64,000 bases of DNA from Pterobdella sp. o SKG-2022 (lineage: Eukaryota; Annelida; Clitellata; Hirudinida; Piscicolidae): assembly GCA_964035795.1 (NCBI GenBank), contig OZ038323.1, positions 7,652,671 through 7,716,670 on the forward strand. Reading direction: 5' to 3'. Positions 1 to 22,980 of the stretch are shown here, piece after piece. The first letter of the stretch is position 1. Each line of letters begins with the position of its first letter. The notes below the pieces were generated by a model. It ran no database searches. It saw only the letters and a list, made by a program, of their open reading frames with translations, and had not been told where the DNA came from. Made by a program: the position numbers and the translations under genes.

Positions 1-853
1 CTCTTTGACTGTTTTTAGTCATTTTTGTTCCAAAAGTTTGTTGAAGAATTTTAAGAAGGTCAATACAAATTTCAAAAAACGAAACAAAATGGAGAAAAGT
101 TTTTCAACAATTTTTCAAAAATCATGCAAAAATAAAAAATCCGCCAAATCGGATTACAAATCGCCTAAAAGAAGTATTACAACCTCTGAAGGTTTAAAAA
201 ACACACAAAAAAAAGATATTTCTCTGTTAATAAACTCTCAGCAACCTCGAGAGAATGTGAATAATGAAACGACAGGAAAGTGTGTTGAGTCGACTTTAAA
301 ACCCAAACTACGTTTTCAGGCGTTGGTGAAAAAGCACGGAGCGGCATTTTTATTGGCGGGAATGATGAGAACAAAACGAGAAGAAAAAAAAGTTCAATCG
401 GTTAAAACAGAGAAGAAGGCGGTGACTATTTTGACCGTGATGTTCGTAGTGTTTTGCCTTTTGTGGGCACCTTTCTTCACCGCCAACATTATTACATCCA
501 TGCCCTCCTCCCACAACTCCAACCAATCATTCATTTTCTATGAAGCAACAACATTTCCTACAGTCTCTCCTGCAGTTTTCAAAGTGTTTTTGTGGCTCGG
601 TTATTTTTCCAGCACCATCAACCCCATCCTATATACAGTCTTCAACAGGTTGTTCCGAGAAACGTTCGTGAAGTTGTTAACGTGTAGAGTAAGCTTCAAG
701 ATATTTATCAGTTGTTGTTTTTGTAAGAATTTCAACCACTCCAACCACACTTCCATGAAGACGTTCGGCTACTTGGAGAAAGATCGCATCAACAACGCTG
801 AAGGTATTAGTTTCAGAGAAACTGGAAGACAGCGTTTATTGAAAAAGAAATAA
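1..853 (+). CDS. Biogenic-amine-type GPCR, 3' part (ICL3 to C-tail)
   Basis: The reading frame is open from the left edge of the window, so this is the last exon of a rhodopsin-family receptor whose TM1-TM5 lie outside. It starts with a long Lys/Asn/Ser-rich third intracellular loop. TM6 follows (about 412-483) with the FCLLWAPFF core (CWxP-type toggle region), then a short extracellular loop, then TM7 (about 580-640) with WLGYFSSTINPILYT, containing NPxxY and the W7.40/G7.42/Y7.43 pattern of amine receptors. A basic helix 8 (FNRLFRETF), cysteines suitable for palmitoylation and a tail ending in KKK complete it. Family knowledge: such receptors couple amines (serotonin, dopamine, octopamine) to G proteins at the plasma membrane. 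The ligand cannot be told from this fragment. An AATAAA at 1195-1200 is a likely poly(A) signal, giving a 3' UTR of about 350 nt. Confidence 0.85.
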   Translation, partial: SLTVFSHFCSKSLLKNFKKVNTNFKKRNKMEKSFSTIFQKSCKNKKSAKSDYKSPKRSITTSEGLKNTQKKDISLLINSQQPRENVNNETTGKCVESTLKPKLRFQALVKKHGAAFLLAGMMRTKREEKKVQSVKTEKKAVTILTVMFVVFCLLWAPFFTANIITSMPSSHNSNQSFIFYEATTFPTVSPAVFKVFLWLGYFSSTINPILYTVFNRLFRETFVKLLTCRVSFKIFISCCFCKNFNHSNHTSMKTFGYLEKDRINNAEGISFRETGRQRLLKKK

Positions 854-1194
854 TTTTGTTTTTGATTTGAAAACTTACCTTGATTCTTTGAAGACTCTTT
901 ATTAGTTAACACTTTTCGTTCAATATTATATTAATTCGATGAATATCATGGACACATTGTTGTTGTTATGCGGTTCTTGATGTCAAAATATATTGTTTCA
1001 ATTATGTCAGATATATGATTACATTTAATTAAAGTCTTTTAAGTATTACTTCTCACATACTGCCACAAAACGCAACCCAGTATTTACACCAGCTTCATTT
1101 TTACCGCGAATAGATGTGCCCGTGACATTCGATTATATTCAAAATATATAAATAACATTCGAAAGATATTTGTGAAGAATTTTTATTTTGGGTA

Positions 1195-1200
1195 AATAAA
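1195..1200 (+). terminator. Poly(A) signal for the GPCR
   Basis: AATAAA, 342 nt after the GPCR stop codon. It is the first canonical hexamer downstream on the plus strand. The gap between the two genes (854-1462) holds nothing else that I see. Confidence 0.5.
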
Positions 1201-1462
1201 TCTCATATCACTCAATGACAAAAGCATTTATTTTTAAAAAAGGATTCATTGTTTTGGTCAAATAACCTTTGAAAGTTATGAAGACAACAAAGAATTTCTG
1301 TAGTTTCAAAATCACAGGCTGTTTTCTTTCAACGAAGTCTCACAATTGTTTGAATCTGAATTGTTTAATACCTTTCTCAAACCATTTTGTAATAAATTTA
1401 ATTCAAAAAGCCATTTCATTAATTCTATTTAAAAGTAATTAATAAAATAATTTTTTAATTTA

Positions 1463-2487
1463 TTAAACTAAAAAATAACTTTTGGCTGAAAATATGTCAC
1501 CTAGCAAAGAAAAATGCACCACTCTAGGGTGGCATTTGAAATGCTGAGACCAGATCTTATTGTTCGGGGCCTTGCCTTTATTGATGTAAAAAGTGTTGAC
1601 CATGTAAGGCCTCAAAGACAGCCCCAAGTTACTAAACGCCCGTAACCCTAAACTGTGAAAAAAAGTTTAAATTTTTCGTTTGTGAAATATAAATGTGAAT
1701 TCCAACATCCGTTTGAACCGGAATTTGGACCTTAAATTCCGGTGCTTAACGACCAAGTCATTTGTTACTAAGTCATTTGTACTGAAGCAAAGTACTTGTT
1801 GCTTTAGTGGAATTTTTTGAAAAAAGATTTTGTCGACAGTTTAAAAGTAGTTTGAAATTGCTGATTTTACGGCTGCGGTTGAAAGTTTATGAATATTAAA
1901 ATGCAAGACAGGTTAACAAACCTCCAAGTCATATAACTCCACACATCACCGACTGTAAAACCAACCACGCTTACATTCACCCCCTTCAGATAACTTCAAA
2001 AAAAGGTTTTGCTTAAAAACGTTTGATTTAATTCATGGTGGATACATTCATTTAAAATTAAGCTTCAAGACAAACTTATAAAGTCTCAATTCGTGGGAGG
2101 GAGAAAAGCCTGTATCAAAAATGTACAAATCTTTGATGGTGCAGTTTTTGATGTCAAGTTCGACAAAATAAATCCCCATTTTAAGGATCGAGTGACCATT
2201 TCCCACAACGTTGACTCCATTTAGTCTCAAAAATCCATTTGTTATGGTGTTCCTACAAACTTCATCTCCTTGTGGTAACAGAAACACTTCACACCTTGAG
2301 GCTGCTGTGTAGAGAATGTTATAATGCTTCAAAAGTTTTTCAATATAACATCAATTTAATAATATTATAACTGAAAAATAATGAAATTGAGTTTGGATAA
2401 AAGTTCAATGTAATATTTACAAGCAGTAGGTTGCCAAAGTGTCGAGAAGCAGACGAGAAAAAGTGCGCTAAAAAGCAACCTTTCCAT
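1463..2487 (-). CDS. Secreted FAM3/ILEI-domain protein
   Basis: Four exons: 2487-2421, 2304-2076, 1993-1922, 1652-1463; all junctions are GT-AG and phase-consistent (1, 2, 2). The first exon starts MERLLFSALFLVCFS, a clear signal peptide. The rest reads as one ILEI (FAM3/POMGNT1-type) domain: the block LKMGIYFVELDIKN..IFDT corresponds to the '[22 protein letters not shown]' region of FAM3C; YLKGVNVSVVGF corresponds to the next strand; and LGLRAFSNLGLSLRP plus NKGKAP correspond to the 'ITNLGFRDNW..GKG' end of the domain. Predicted length is about 185 aa. FAM3 proteins are secreted cytokine-like or carbohydrate-binding-like factors; the role here is not known. It is divergent and lacks a clear match for every FAM3 cysteine. 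AATAAA overlaps the stop region. Confidence 0.62.
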
Positions 2488-4284
2488 GGTGACGATTAGG
2501 AATTAAAAACACAAGTTTATATAATTTAAGAAATTTCATAATTGCATTAATTAAAAATCAATTTTTAATTTATACGATAACATCGATCATGAACAGAAGG
2601 CGCCTAAGAAATTGTAATGATTTAAAACTTGACTTACCACCATCGCAAAACACCATTAAGGACCTGGAAAACTGTGAGATTTATGAAAAATAATTTTTTT
2701 GGTTTGTGGATAAACGTTAAAAAGTTATTCATTTATATACAAAAATGAACAAAACGAAAAATTTTAACCATTTACATTATCTTCAATCCATCTGCTTTTT
2801 AATCTAAAATGCGTTTAAAGGCATCAATATTTTTTGAAAAAAAACCATCAACTACATACCTACATGATAAATATATATCAATAGTAAAGATAAATTTATT
2901 CGATATATTTTCATGTTTCGATAAATTTTGCGCAAATGCGTAAAAAACACGAAAATGGCGAAGCCAAAGGACTTTAGGAGAGCTATTTGATGTTTTTTCT
3001 TCAGCAAATAATTGACTTGAATACTAATTTCTTGTGCTTTTAAATCTTATTTTCACAACGGACGAACTCAATCGTATGCATAACATAGAATTTGAAAGTA
3101 GAATTGATTCTATGCTTAAATCAAAGTGAAAAAATTGATGGGAATAATGTAAAGTATCTTAGTTTTTTTTAATTTTTATAAGAGAAACTAAACTGGAGGG
3201 CTTCAGTTGGTTTGTGCATATCTCATTCATATGGATGAGATAGTTCACTCATAAACTTCTATTAGCATATTTCTAATGTATTAACAAAACAGAGACTTAT
3301 TAAGAAGAATCTACAATACTTTTTGTGAAAATAATTTGCATCGAACTTTATTTTTTTTGTTAACACACTTACTCACTAAGTGGTTTACGATTTCCTTTAT
3401 TGTAGGACTTTTATTTAAAGTTTGAAATCAAAAAACAGACCTCGAAGATTTATTTGCTGTTAAATACTGTTTAATTGCATTTCAACTCGTAATAAGGAAT
3501 AGTCTGAATTGAAAGTTCTTAAAAGCGACTGTATTTGAAAATAGTTCAAAAAATTGTTATATTTTATCTATATATACCATAACGCAATTTTTTCAGTAAT
3601 TTTGTTCAATTGAAACGAATCCTAGCGTCTGCATTGGCTAGACGTATCTTTTTACGGCCTTTAAATGTGCCCTACTTGGTTATTCTTTTTAGCTCTTTCA
3701 CTACCTATTTAATGGTTTTTTTCCTGAAAATCAGTAGCATGACAGAATCCCTCAAATTTGAAGGTTTATTGCAGTTTTTGATTGAGAGGTGATTAATATA
3801 TATATTTACTGTTGCCACAATGCTATCGAGCTTGTTTAGTTACCTGAAGATGACATCCTTAGCATATCGAAAAGCTTAGTTTCAATAAAACTATATAAAC
3901 ACTGTGTTTTTATTATATTTATACAAGTTTTTGTATGTTTCATTATACTTACACTCCAAGTGTTGGCGTCCCTTCTACCTCGAAGCAGAAGATTGTTGCT
4001 ATATAATATAAAATATGAAATTTCTGAGTTGATAATAAGATAGCTGAAATATCCTATCGAGTATTTGAGCAGCATGACCCGTTTATAAATGATCACTAAG
4101 CCAAAACTTAAGTGATTTTTGTGTGGTTAAATTTAAAGCCAAATTTCGTCTAATAAACTAAATTTTTTTTCAGTAAAAGTTCTAAAAATATGGATAACCG
4201 GTTGATGGAAGTACTTTGAGATTGGAAGCATAGAATCTTTTTAAGGTGTTTTCCAATATCATTTATGTATTTTGCAAAAAGGTT
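2488..4284. other. Intergenic, no supported gene
   Basis: Between the ILEI-like start and the SINE I find no exon set that joins in frame. A 60-codon frame at 3610-3792 lacks family resemblance. Around 3858-3960 there is a fragment sharing the CGAAAAGCTT core with the MITE family described at 26832-27020. Confidence 0.5.
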
Positions 4285-4456
4285 GTCGGCCCCTATAGCT
4301 CAATGGTTGAGCATTAGCTTGTTATCTAAAGTTATCTGTTTCAATCCCGCGTGGGCCGACAATTAGCACCTGTTCCACAGTGTGTTTTCGCTACATTAAA
4401 TTTGTAGCAAGCGCTTTGGTCTATAAGGAAAAGCGCTTTATAAATACCGCATTAAA
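4285..4456 (+). repeat. tRNA-derived SINE, copy 1 (full length)
   Basis: The head reads GGCCCCTATAGCTCAATGG, matching the pol III A box (TAGCTCAATGG), followed about 35 nt later by a B box (TTTCAATCCC) and GTGGGCCGACA. The unique body (TTAGCACCTGTTCCACAGTG, TTGTAGCAAGCGCTTTGG) ends in AAGCGCTTTATAAATACC. The same family recurs at 28398, 45308 (minus), 58012 and, head only, 36854. Confidence 0.85.
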
Positions 4457-4832
4457 TTACATAATCTTTTATAAGTAAGATTTCAAAGACAGAGGAATAA
4501 TAATATTCAAAATATCTCCAAATTGATTATAAAATCAAGAAAAATGTTGGAAAAAACTAATTTTAGTGAAAAGTACATAAATTAAATGTTATATGAATTC
4601 TTTAACCTCAACCTTCACTTTTCGAAAGGTCATGTTTATATGTTGGTAGTTAAATCCTGAAAGTGAAATAACATTGCATAAGAACTGAATTTTCCATTGT
4701 CAAAATTATACTTCATTTAAAAAATATTAACACCACTATTAAAAGTTCAAGCATAATTTTCTTTCTCCAAAACTTGAAAACACAAAACGTAAAAGCTGTG
4801 TCTTCTGATAAGAACAAGCTGAAACTACAACT

Positions 4833-13261
<8,429 letters not shown>

Positions 13262-13781
13262 GTACTCGATTGTATAGCGAGGTTGGGCTGTGTGTAAAAG
13301 GGTAATGAAATTTAGTATAATATAATGGTATGCAGTATAGTTTATTAATTTAATCTAAACAAGGTGTTTGGCTTAAAAATTTTCAGACTATTTACTAATC
13401 CTAACTTTCTTAAAACCGAATGAAGTAACTAAAGCGTTTATGTATTGAAGGCATTAGAACATAACTTTACATAGAAGATTTTGTAAAGGGTTAATGCTAC
13501 TAAGAATCATTTCCAGGCATTTTTGAGTTGATCTTTGCTACACAAGTATTCGAAATTTTGTTTTTGCAGATACTCATAATATGTTGTTAAAAATTCTAAA
13601 AATTATTAGTAATAATTATCTATATTTTTCAAACGATTGATGTAATATTTGATATTTAATCTTTTTTATATTGGTTTTTATTAATAATTTTCATATTACT
13701 TTCTATTTGTAAATCATGGTGAAGTTTGTATATCAAGAATACTTGAACTTTTACGATAAAGACCATATCAAAGTCTTAAAC

Positions 13782-13787
13782 AATAAA
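13782..13787 (+). terminator. Candidate poly(A) signal for PFK
   Basis: AATAAA lies 521 nt downstream of the PFK stop, just before the tail-to-tail SDS gene (stop at 13940 on the other strand). The 13262-13939 interval holds both 3' UTRs and no gene. A TTTATT near 13802 could serve the minus-strand SDS. Confidence 0.4.
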
Positions 13788-13939
13788 CAATAGAAATCGT
13801 GTTTTATTATAATTGAATAAAACCATCTATACCATAATACCAAAAAATCAATAGTGTTTTGATTAAACTAAAATTAGTTTTTTTTCAGTTGGAAATTTAA
13901 TATCGAAATAATTTTATAATGGCGATCAAATTACAACAT

Positions 13940-15802
13940 TCAAAGATCGAATCTTGTTTTGAATTCGTGGTAAATGTCTTGGTTGATGACTGAGCCTCCA
14001 CAAATTATGAGCAACACAGTTCTCATGTGTGCAGGGATGATGTTCTTGCTGATGCTGCAGATGGTGGCTGCACAAGACGGCTCCACCAGCATCCGATGCC
14101 CATCTGTACATCATGCCATTACATTATAACTATACTTTATGGCTGGTCATACGTCGACTAATCAAGCTGTTTTTACATACATAAAATTTAATGACAGTGT
14201 TTAAAGGATTTTAAACCTAGGAAAAGGCTCATGGCTTCGACACAGTCTCTATCAGTGACCACGTAAGATATGATGGGCCTCTTCTTGCTTTCTTCAAATG
14301 CAAGCTCAGCCACTCTTGAAGCTCCCAGACTTGTCGCTATTCTGCCGAGTTGTGGCTGAGACAAATCATTTTAAGTTGTATCATAATATTCATATCCTAA
14401 ATTTTTCACGTTTTTCGTATTAATATTTTCTGAAAAATAACAAAAAAATACCCGAAAATCTTTGTAAAGCAAAACACAAGCGAATCCAAACCCTTCAATC
14501 TTAGAGAGTGTCACCAGCTTGCCAGCACTGATGGACTGATGCAAACTAGATGTTCCTTCTGTCTCCATCGCCATTATTGGCACATCCTGCCGAATGGTGT
14601 ATAAATAGTACGCTTTAAGGGAGTTTTAAAAGTTTAAAAGTTGATCTTATAGCTGCATCTCAAGTTGATCTCATTGTTGGGTCTCAAGTTGATCTCATGG
14701 TTGGTCTTTGAAAGGTTTTACATACCGAATAAAATTGGTTTAAAAAAGGTTTATTGCAAAAAAATTACGAAAGGTTTTCAATATCAGACAGAAAGAAAAT
14801 TTCACCTGCCAGCCGACTTTATCCATTCCTTGCACGACTCCCATCAATAGACCACCCCCACCCACTGACAACACCACTACATCAGGTTTTGTAGGCAGCT
14901 GTCGAGCTGATTCTTCTATCAATGTCGCGTTTCCTTCCCTTGAAAATGTTGCCAATAAGAATTTTATTTTTTCTATGAAAGGCTATGTACCAAAGATAAG
15001 GGTGGTCGAAAGGTGGTATGTAGGCTACTTGATTGTCAACCAGGGCTTTCCTACATTCCAAATCCGCCTCATTCCACGCATCTCCCACTACCACCACTTT
15101 CGCCCTCTGTTCGGGTAGCTCAAAAAATTTTCTTCAAACAAATATTCGATATATAGCGATCGCGAAACTAAAAACCCTTTTTGATAATTTGATAGTCGAT
15201 GATTCACATTCAATACTTAATCATTGCCTAAAGTTACTATCACTAAATCTTTTATCATAAAAGTACATGGAGTCTACGAACTAGGTTTTCAAGTTGACGG
15301 ACTACCCACGGCTTGGTGGTAGTAGGGATGTAGACAGTGATGGGGATGTGCAGTTTGTTGGCCACGTACGAGGCAGCCATCCCTGCATTTCCCCCTGACG
15401 AACACACCAACCTCTTCTTGCCTTTCTGGAGCTCCTTCAAGAATCAAAACTAAGCTAAAAGCCAAAGTAAAATTTACTTATAACAGTCATGTTTTATTTT
15501 CAATAAATTAAACATAAAAATCGGAAATTATTTTTTATGTATCATTATAACAGATTCAATCAGATATCCAACCCCGATATATGGGATTTTAAGAACAAAC
15601 TATAAATCACGTAACACTCTGAACTACACCTCACATAAAATCTTGAACCCACGTGCTTAACAAGGCAAGAGATGCCTCTGAGTTTAAATGACCCACTGGG
15701 TTGCAAGTTATCCAACTTCATGTACACCTTTGCCACCTTCCCTATGCCAGCCAACAAATCACTTTCTACACAGGGTGTTTCTATGTAAAATTTCTCGTTC
15801 AT
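13940..15802 (-). CDS. SDS: L-serine dehydratase / L-threonine deaminase
   Basis: PLP enzyme of fold type II converting L-serine to pyruvate + NH3 (and threonine to 2-oxobutyrate), cytosolic. Seven exons: 15802-15653, 15434-15282, 15106-14991, 14938-14806, 14586-14492, 14341-14217, 14103-13940, joining without frame error to 311 aa (mammalian SDS/SDSL 327-329). Visible marks: LQPSGSFKLRG with the PLP-binding lysine near residue 39, CSSGGNAGMAASY, IPPFDHPYLW, the phosphate-binding loop SVGGGGLLMGVVQG, IMAMETEG, LVEPSCAAT and the C-terminal ICGGS. The Cys in ICGGS fits SDS, in which a cysteine contacts the cofactor ring, rather than serine racemase. The gene is tail to tail with PFK, both feeding pyruvate metabolism, though this may be chance. 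Confidence 0.93.
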
Positions 15803-17514
15803 TTTCTGAATTTTTAATGTTTATTTGGTTTTATTACACCGGTGAATACATAGATATTTTAAGTTGCTATTGTAAGTTTATTTATGTGCAAAGTCCAATT
15901 CATATCACTTTGGTCTATGAATAAAAAAAATCTGGCAAAATTATATATGCATTAATTGTATTAAATTGGTATTTATTTAGAGAATGTTCATTTAGGTTCT
16001 GGCAGTATAAATTTTATTTTTTTTGTTTTTATTATTCTTAACTAAGATCCTCGCGTTTTGTTAGTTTATAAAGAACTCATGCTAGGTTTTAAAGTCATGC
16101 ACTTCAAGAATCATTTTTAAAATGATATAATTATAATCTCAAAATGTAACTGGAGGTAAAAAAAATGTTCAAATTCGAGTTCTGAAACCCCTACCTAAAA
16201 AAAGCTGTCATGAGCGTTGGTTGGCTGCGGTTATATATACACCCTGAACTAAACTTTTAACCACGATCGTTTTAGGCAATGAGGGAAAAATCTAAGGAGT
16301 ATGAATGTATTTTGGGTGTATTATACACTTGTGAAAAAACTCGGATGAATGTAACACAGCCTCGAAACAGTATAAAAATGATATTTGCTCCTATCAACAA
16401 TTGCTGCTATTTTTGCGTCATACCAACAACAAAAATAATAACAATAATAATCATCATCATCATAAAAAGAAAATAATTTTTGTTTTTATGAATAGACCAC
16501 AATAATTGTAATCTCTTTTTCATATAATTGGACACGAATGACAATTCTCAATTATGATTTTGAAAATGAATTGCTACATACCTTTATATCAAACACATGC
16601 ATTGTGAAGTGAATTAACGTGATAATTAGATATATGATGATATAAAATTACACGTGTATAATATTTATAAGTATATGACAGAAATTAAAACATTATAACT
16701 ATTTAAACAATAATAGTCGTAAAATTATTTTATATATTTGACATATTATTTATAACCGAGACGTTGTAACGTTTAAGTTTCATAATGCTGAAGAGATGTG
16801 ACATTGTTAAGTATTAAATGCATAAGAAATATAATAAAGCTCTATAAAAATTCAAAAAAAAAACTAGTATTAAGTCAGTTTCACGCCACTTTTACATATA
16901 AAATATGAGGATGGAATACATTGTGTTGCTAGAATGGTTTAGAATTCGGATGGAATGCTATTGGTGTCAATTACTGATTATTGATTTTAAGTCTATTCTT
17001 TATTTTTTAGGATAGTGTTGAAACTGTTTATTATTACTATTATTATTATTATATTTTCATTTCTTTTTGAAACTACCAACATAAAGTAACAAAGCTGTCA
17101 CAATGAGTGGGTAACAAATAATGATTAAAAGCCATTTTAAAATAAAAAAAATAACGGTTTTTGATTTAAAAAGAAAAAACCATAAATAAAAATGGAAACT
17201 CGGATGGAAAATTTTTGAAACTCAACTATGTTAATGATGACGCCAATTTGAATAACGCAAAAAAATTAAAAAAACAAAATCTAAGGATTTAATTACAAAC
17301 AAACTTTGAAAAAATTGAAAACATGAAAAGTGAATTTATACACAAATCAGATAGAATCGAACAAATTTGAGCAGAAATGTTGAAACGTCTGAAGACACTA
17401 TATCACACAGGCATCGTTTGGAACGTTGTGATTGGGCAGTTCAAGAGCCAATCAGATTGATTATAGCTTTTAAAATTATACTTTAATAAAATTTTTATAT
17501 GGCATCATTTTTGA
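15803..17514. other. Intergenic, no supported gene
   Basis: AT-rich spacer upstream of SDS and downstream of the coiled-coil gene, with short ATT/ATC runs (for example 16436-16462). I see no joinable exons or repeat family members. Confidence 0.5.
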
Positions 17515-21568
<4,054 letters not shown>

Positions 21569-21751
21569 TTTTTCTAGTTTCTTTTGTCCGAGTTTATGAA
21601 TAAAATAGATAACCGTTTTTTCGATTTCAACTAAATTTTTTTTTTAATTGATGATTTTTTCTTTTATTTATTAATAACAACTGAACAAATTAAAACTGGT
21701 CTTTAACTTAAGTGTATAAAAATGAACGAGCTAAAAAAATCATAAATATTA

Positions 21752-22745
21752 CTAGTTGATGTTAGTGAACAAATTTTTCATTTTATTATCATCTATTTCA
21801 ATATTTCTAATTGCATAGTCAGTTTCTTTATTGTTTTCATTATTTTTTGGTGACATGGCCAGAGCTACCTTTATGGCCAATAGATGCTTGCACTGATGGT
21901 AAATCAATTTTAATGTAAGTCAAACCTGACTTAACACTAAAAACAATGTTTAATAAAATTCAATTTTCAATAAATATAATTCAATATATTTTAAAAAATA
22001 TTTTGATATAATTTAAATAAATTTTAATATAATTAAAACTCACAGTAGTATGTCCATTTTTCATAGCTGTAAGTTTGAGAAATAAAATATAAATATTCTA
22101 TAAAATGATAGTTTAAGATGAATTATATTTTATAATTTTAATATAATAACTAAAATACAAAATTTTCATGCAAATAGTATAAATAAAAAAAAGTTGCAGC
22201 TATTGTCACTTACCAGCAAACTTGAAAGCAGGACATTCACAGAAGTTTCCATCTAATAAGCATAAATATGGAGTCCCAGATGAACCTACAACCTTTATTT
22301 AACCAAAATATTTTTTAATAATATTTATCAAAATATAATGAGTAGACTGATTATTTAGTGTAAAATTATAAGCTTTTTATTAGGTAGAATAGTTCATTTA
22401 TTATGGCTATTTATTTAAGAACATGCCTCAAAAAGACTTCTGCCATTTTTGCTTGTATATTTAACAATCTTTTTTCGGTCAACCAAGTCTAAAACATTCA
22501 GCATGCAAGTCGGGTACAGAAAATGTAAACTAAAATAAATATGTTTTTCAACATTCTAAATTGAATTATATCTAAAAATAATACTCACGCTGTAAGTAAG
22601 TTTTCATCAACTGTGAAAATTTAAATTAATTTCTAAATGATTTGTTTTACATACAAATGTAATATTAAAACTCGTAATTACTTGTTCCAGTTTCCGCAAA
22701 TCTTTTTTTCATGAAGTTTAAAAGTTCATTTGTTACCTCCTCCAT
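21752..22745 (-). CDS. ZSWIM7: ZSWIM7 (SWS1), Shu-complex zinc finger protein
   Basis: Six small exons: 22745-22682, 22610-22589, 22529-22427, 22292-22214, 22066-22044, 21892-21752, joining to 143 aa (human 140). The order matches ZSWIM7: an N-terminal helix MEEVTNELLNF, then LNVLDLVDRKKIVKYTSKNGRS, VVGSSGTPYLCLL, the SWIM zinc motif CECPAFKF and CKHLLAI (CxC...CxH, all four ligands present), and a short tail. Family role: with SWSAP1 it binds RAD51 paralogues and promotes homologous recombination in the nucleus. Intron 3 uses a GC donor (GAG/GCATGT). It lies between integrin beta (stop 235 bp upstream of its ATG) and the coiled-coil/TM gene (ATG 183 bp after its stop), all on the minus strand. 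Confidence 0.9.
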
Positions 22746-22980
22746 GAAAATACAAATTTTATTAAAAACTAGTTCAATTCATTAATAGTTTAATTTATAT
22801 ATTTAAGAATTTATTTTTAGCGCGTTGAATCTAAAAGTAAACTTTAAAGCTTGTTAGTGAAATAATTTTCCTCAAACGAATATATGAATTTCAATAAAAT
22901 TTTTTCAAAGAGCAAAAAATTTTATTGTTGTTCAAGTTCATTCGAATTTTCCAGAATCAAATCATTTATAACTTTTCAAT

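Noticed and set aside
3610..3792. 60-codon plus-strand frame with a hydrophobic stretch
   Set aside because: No start context, no splice partners and no family resemblance.
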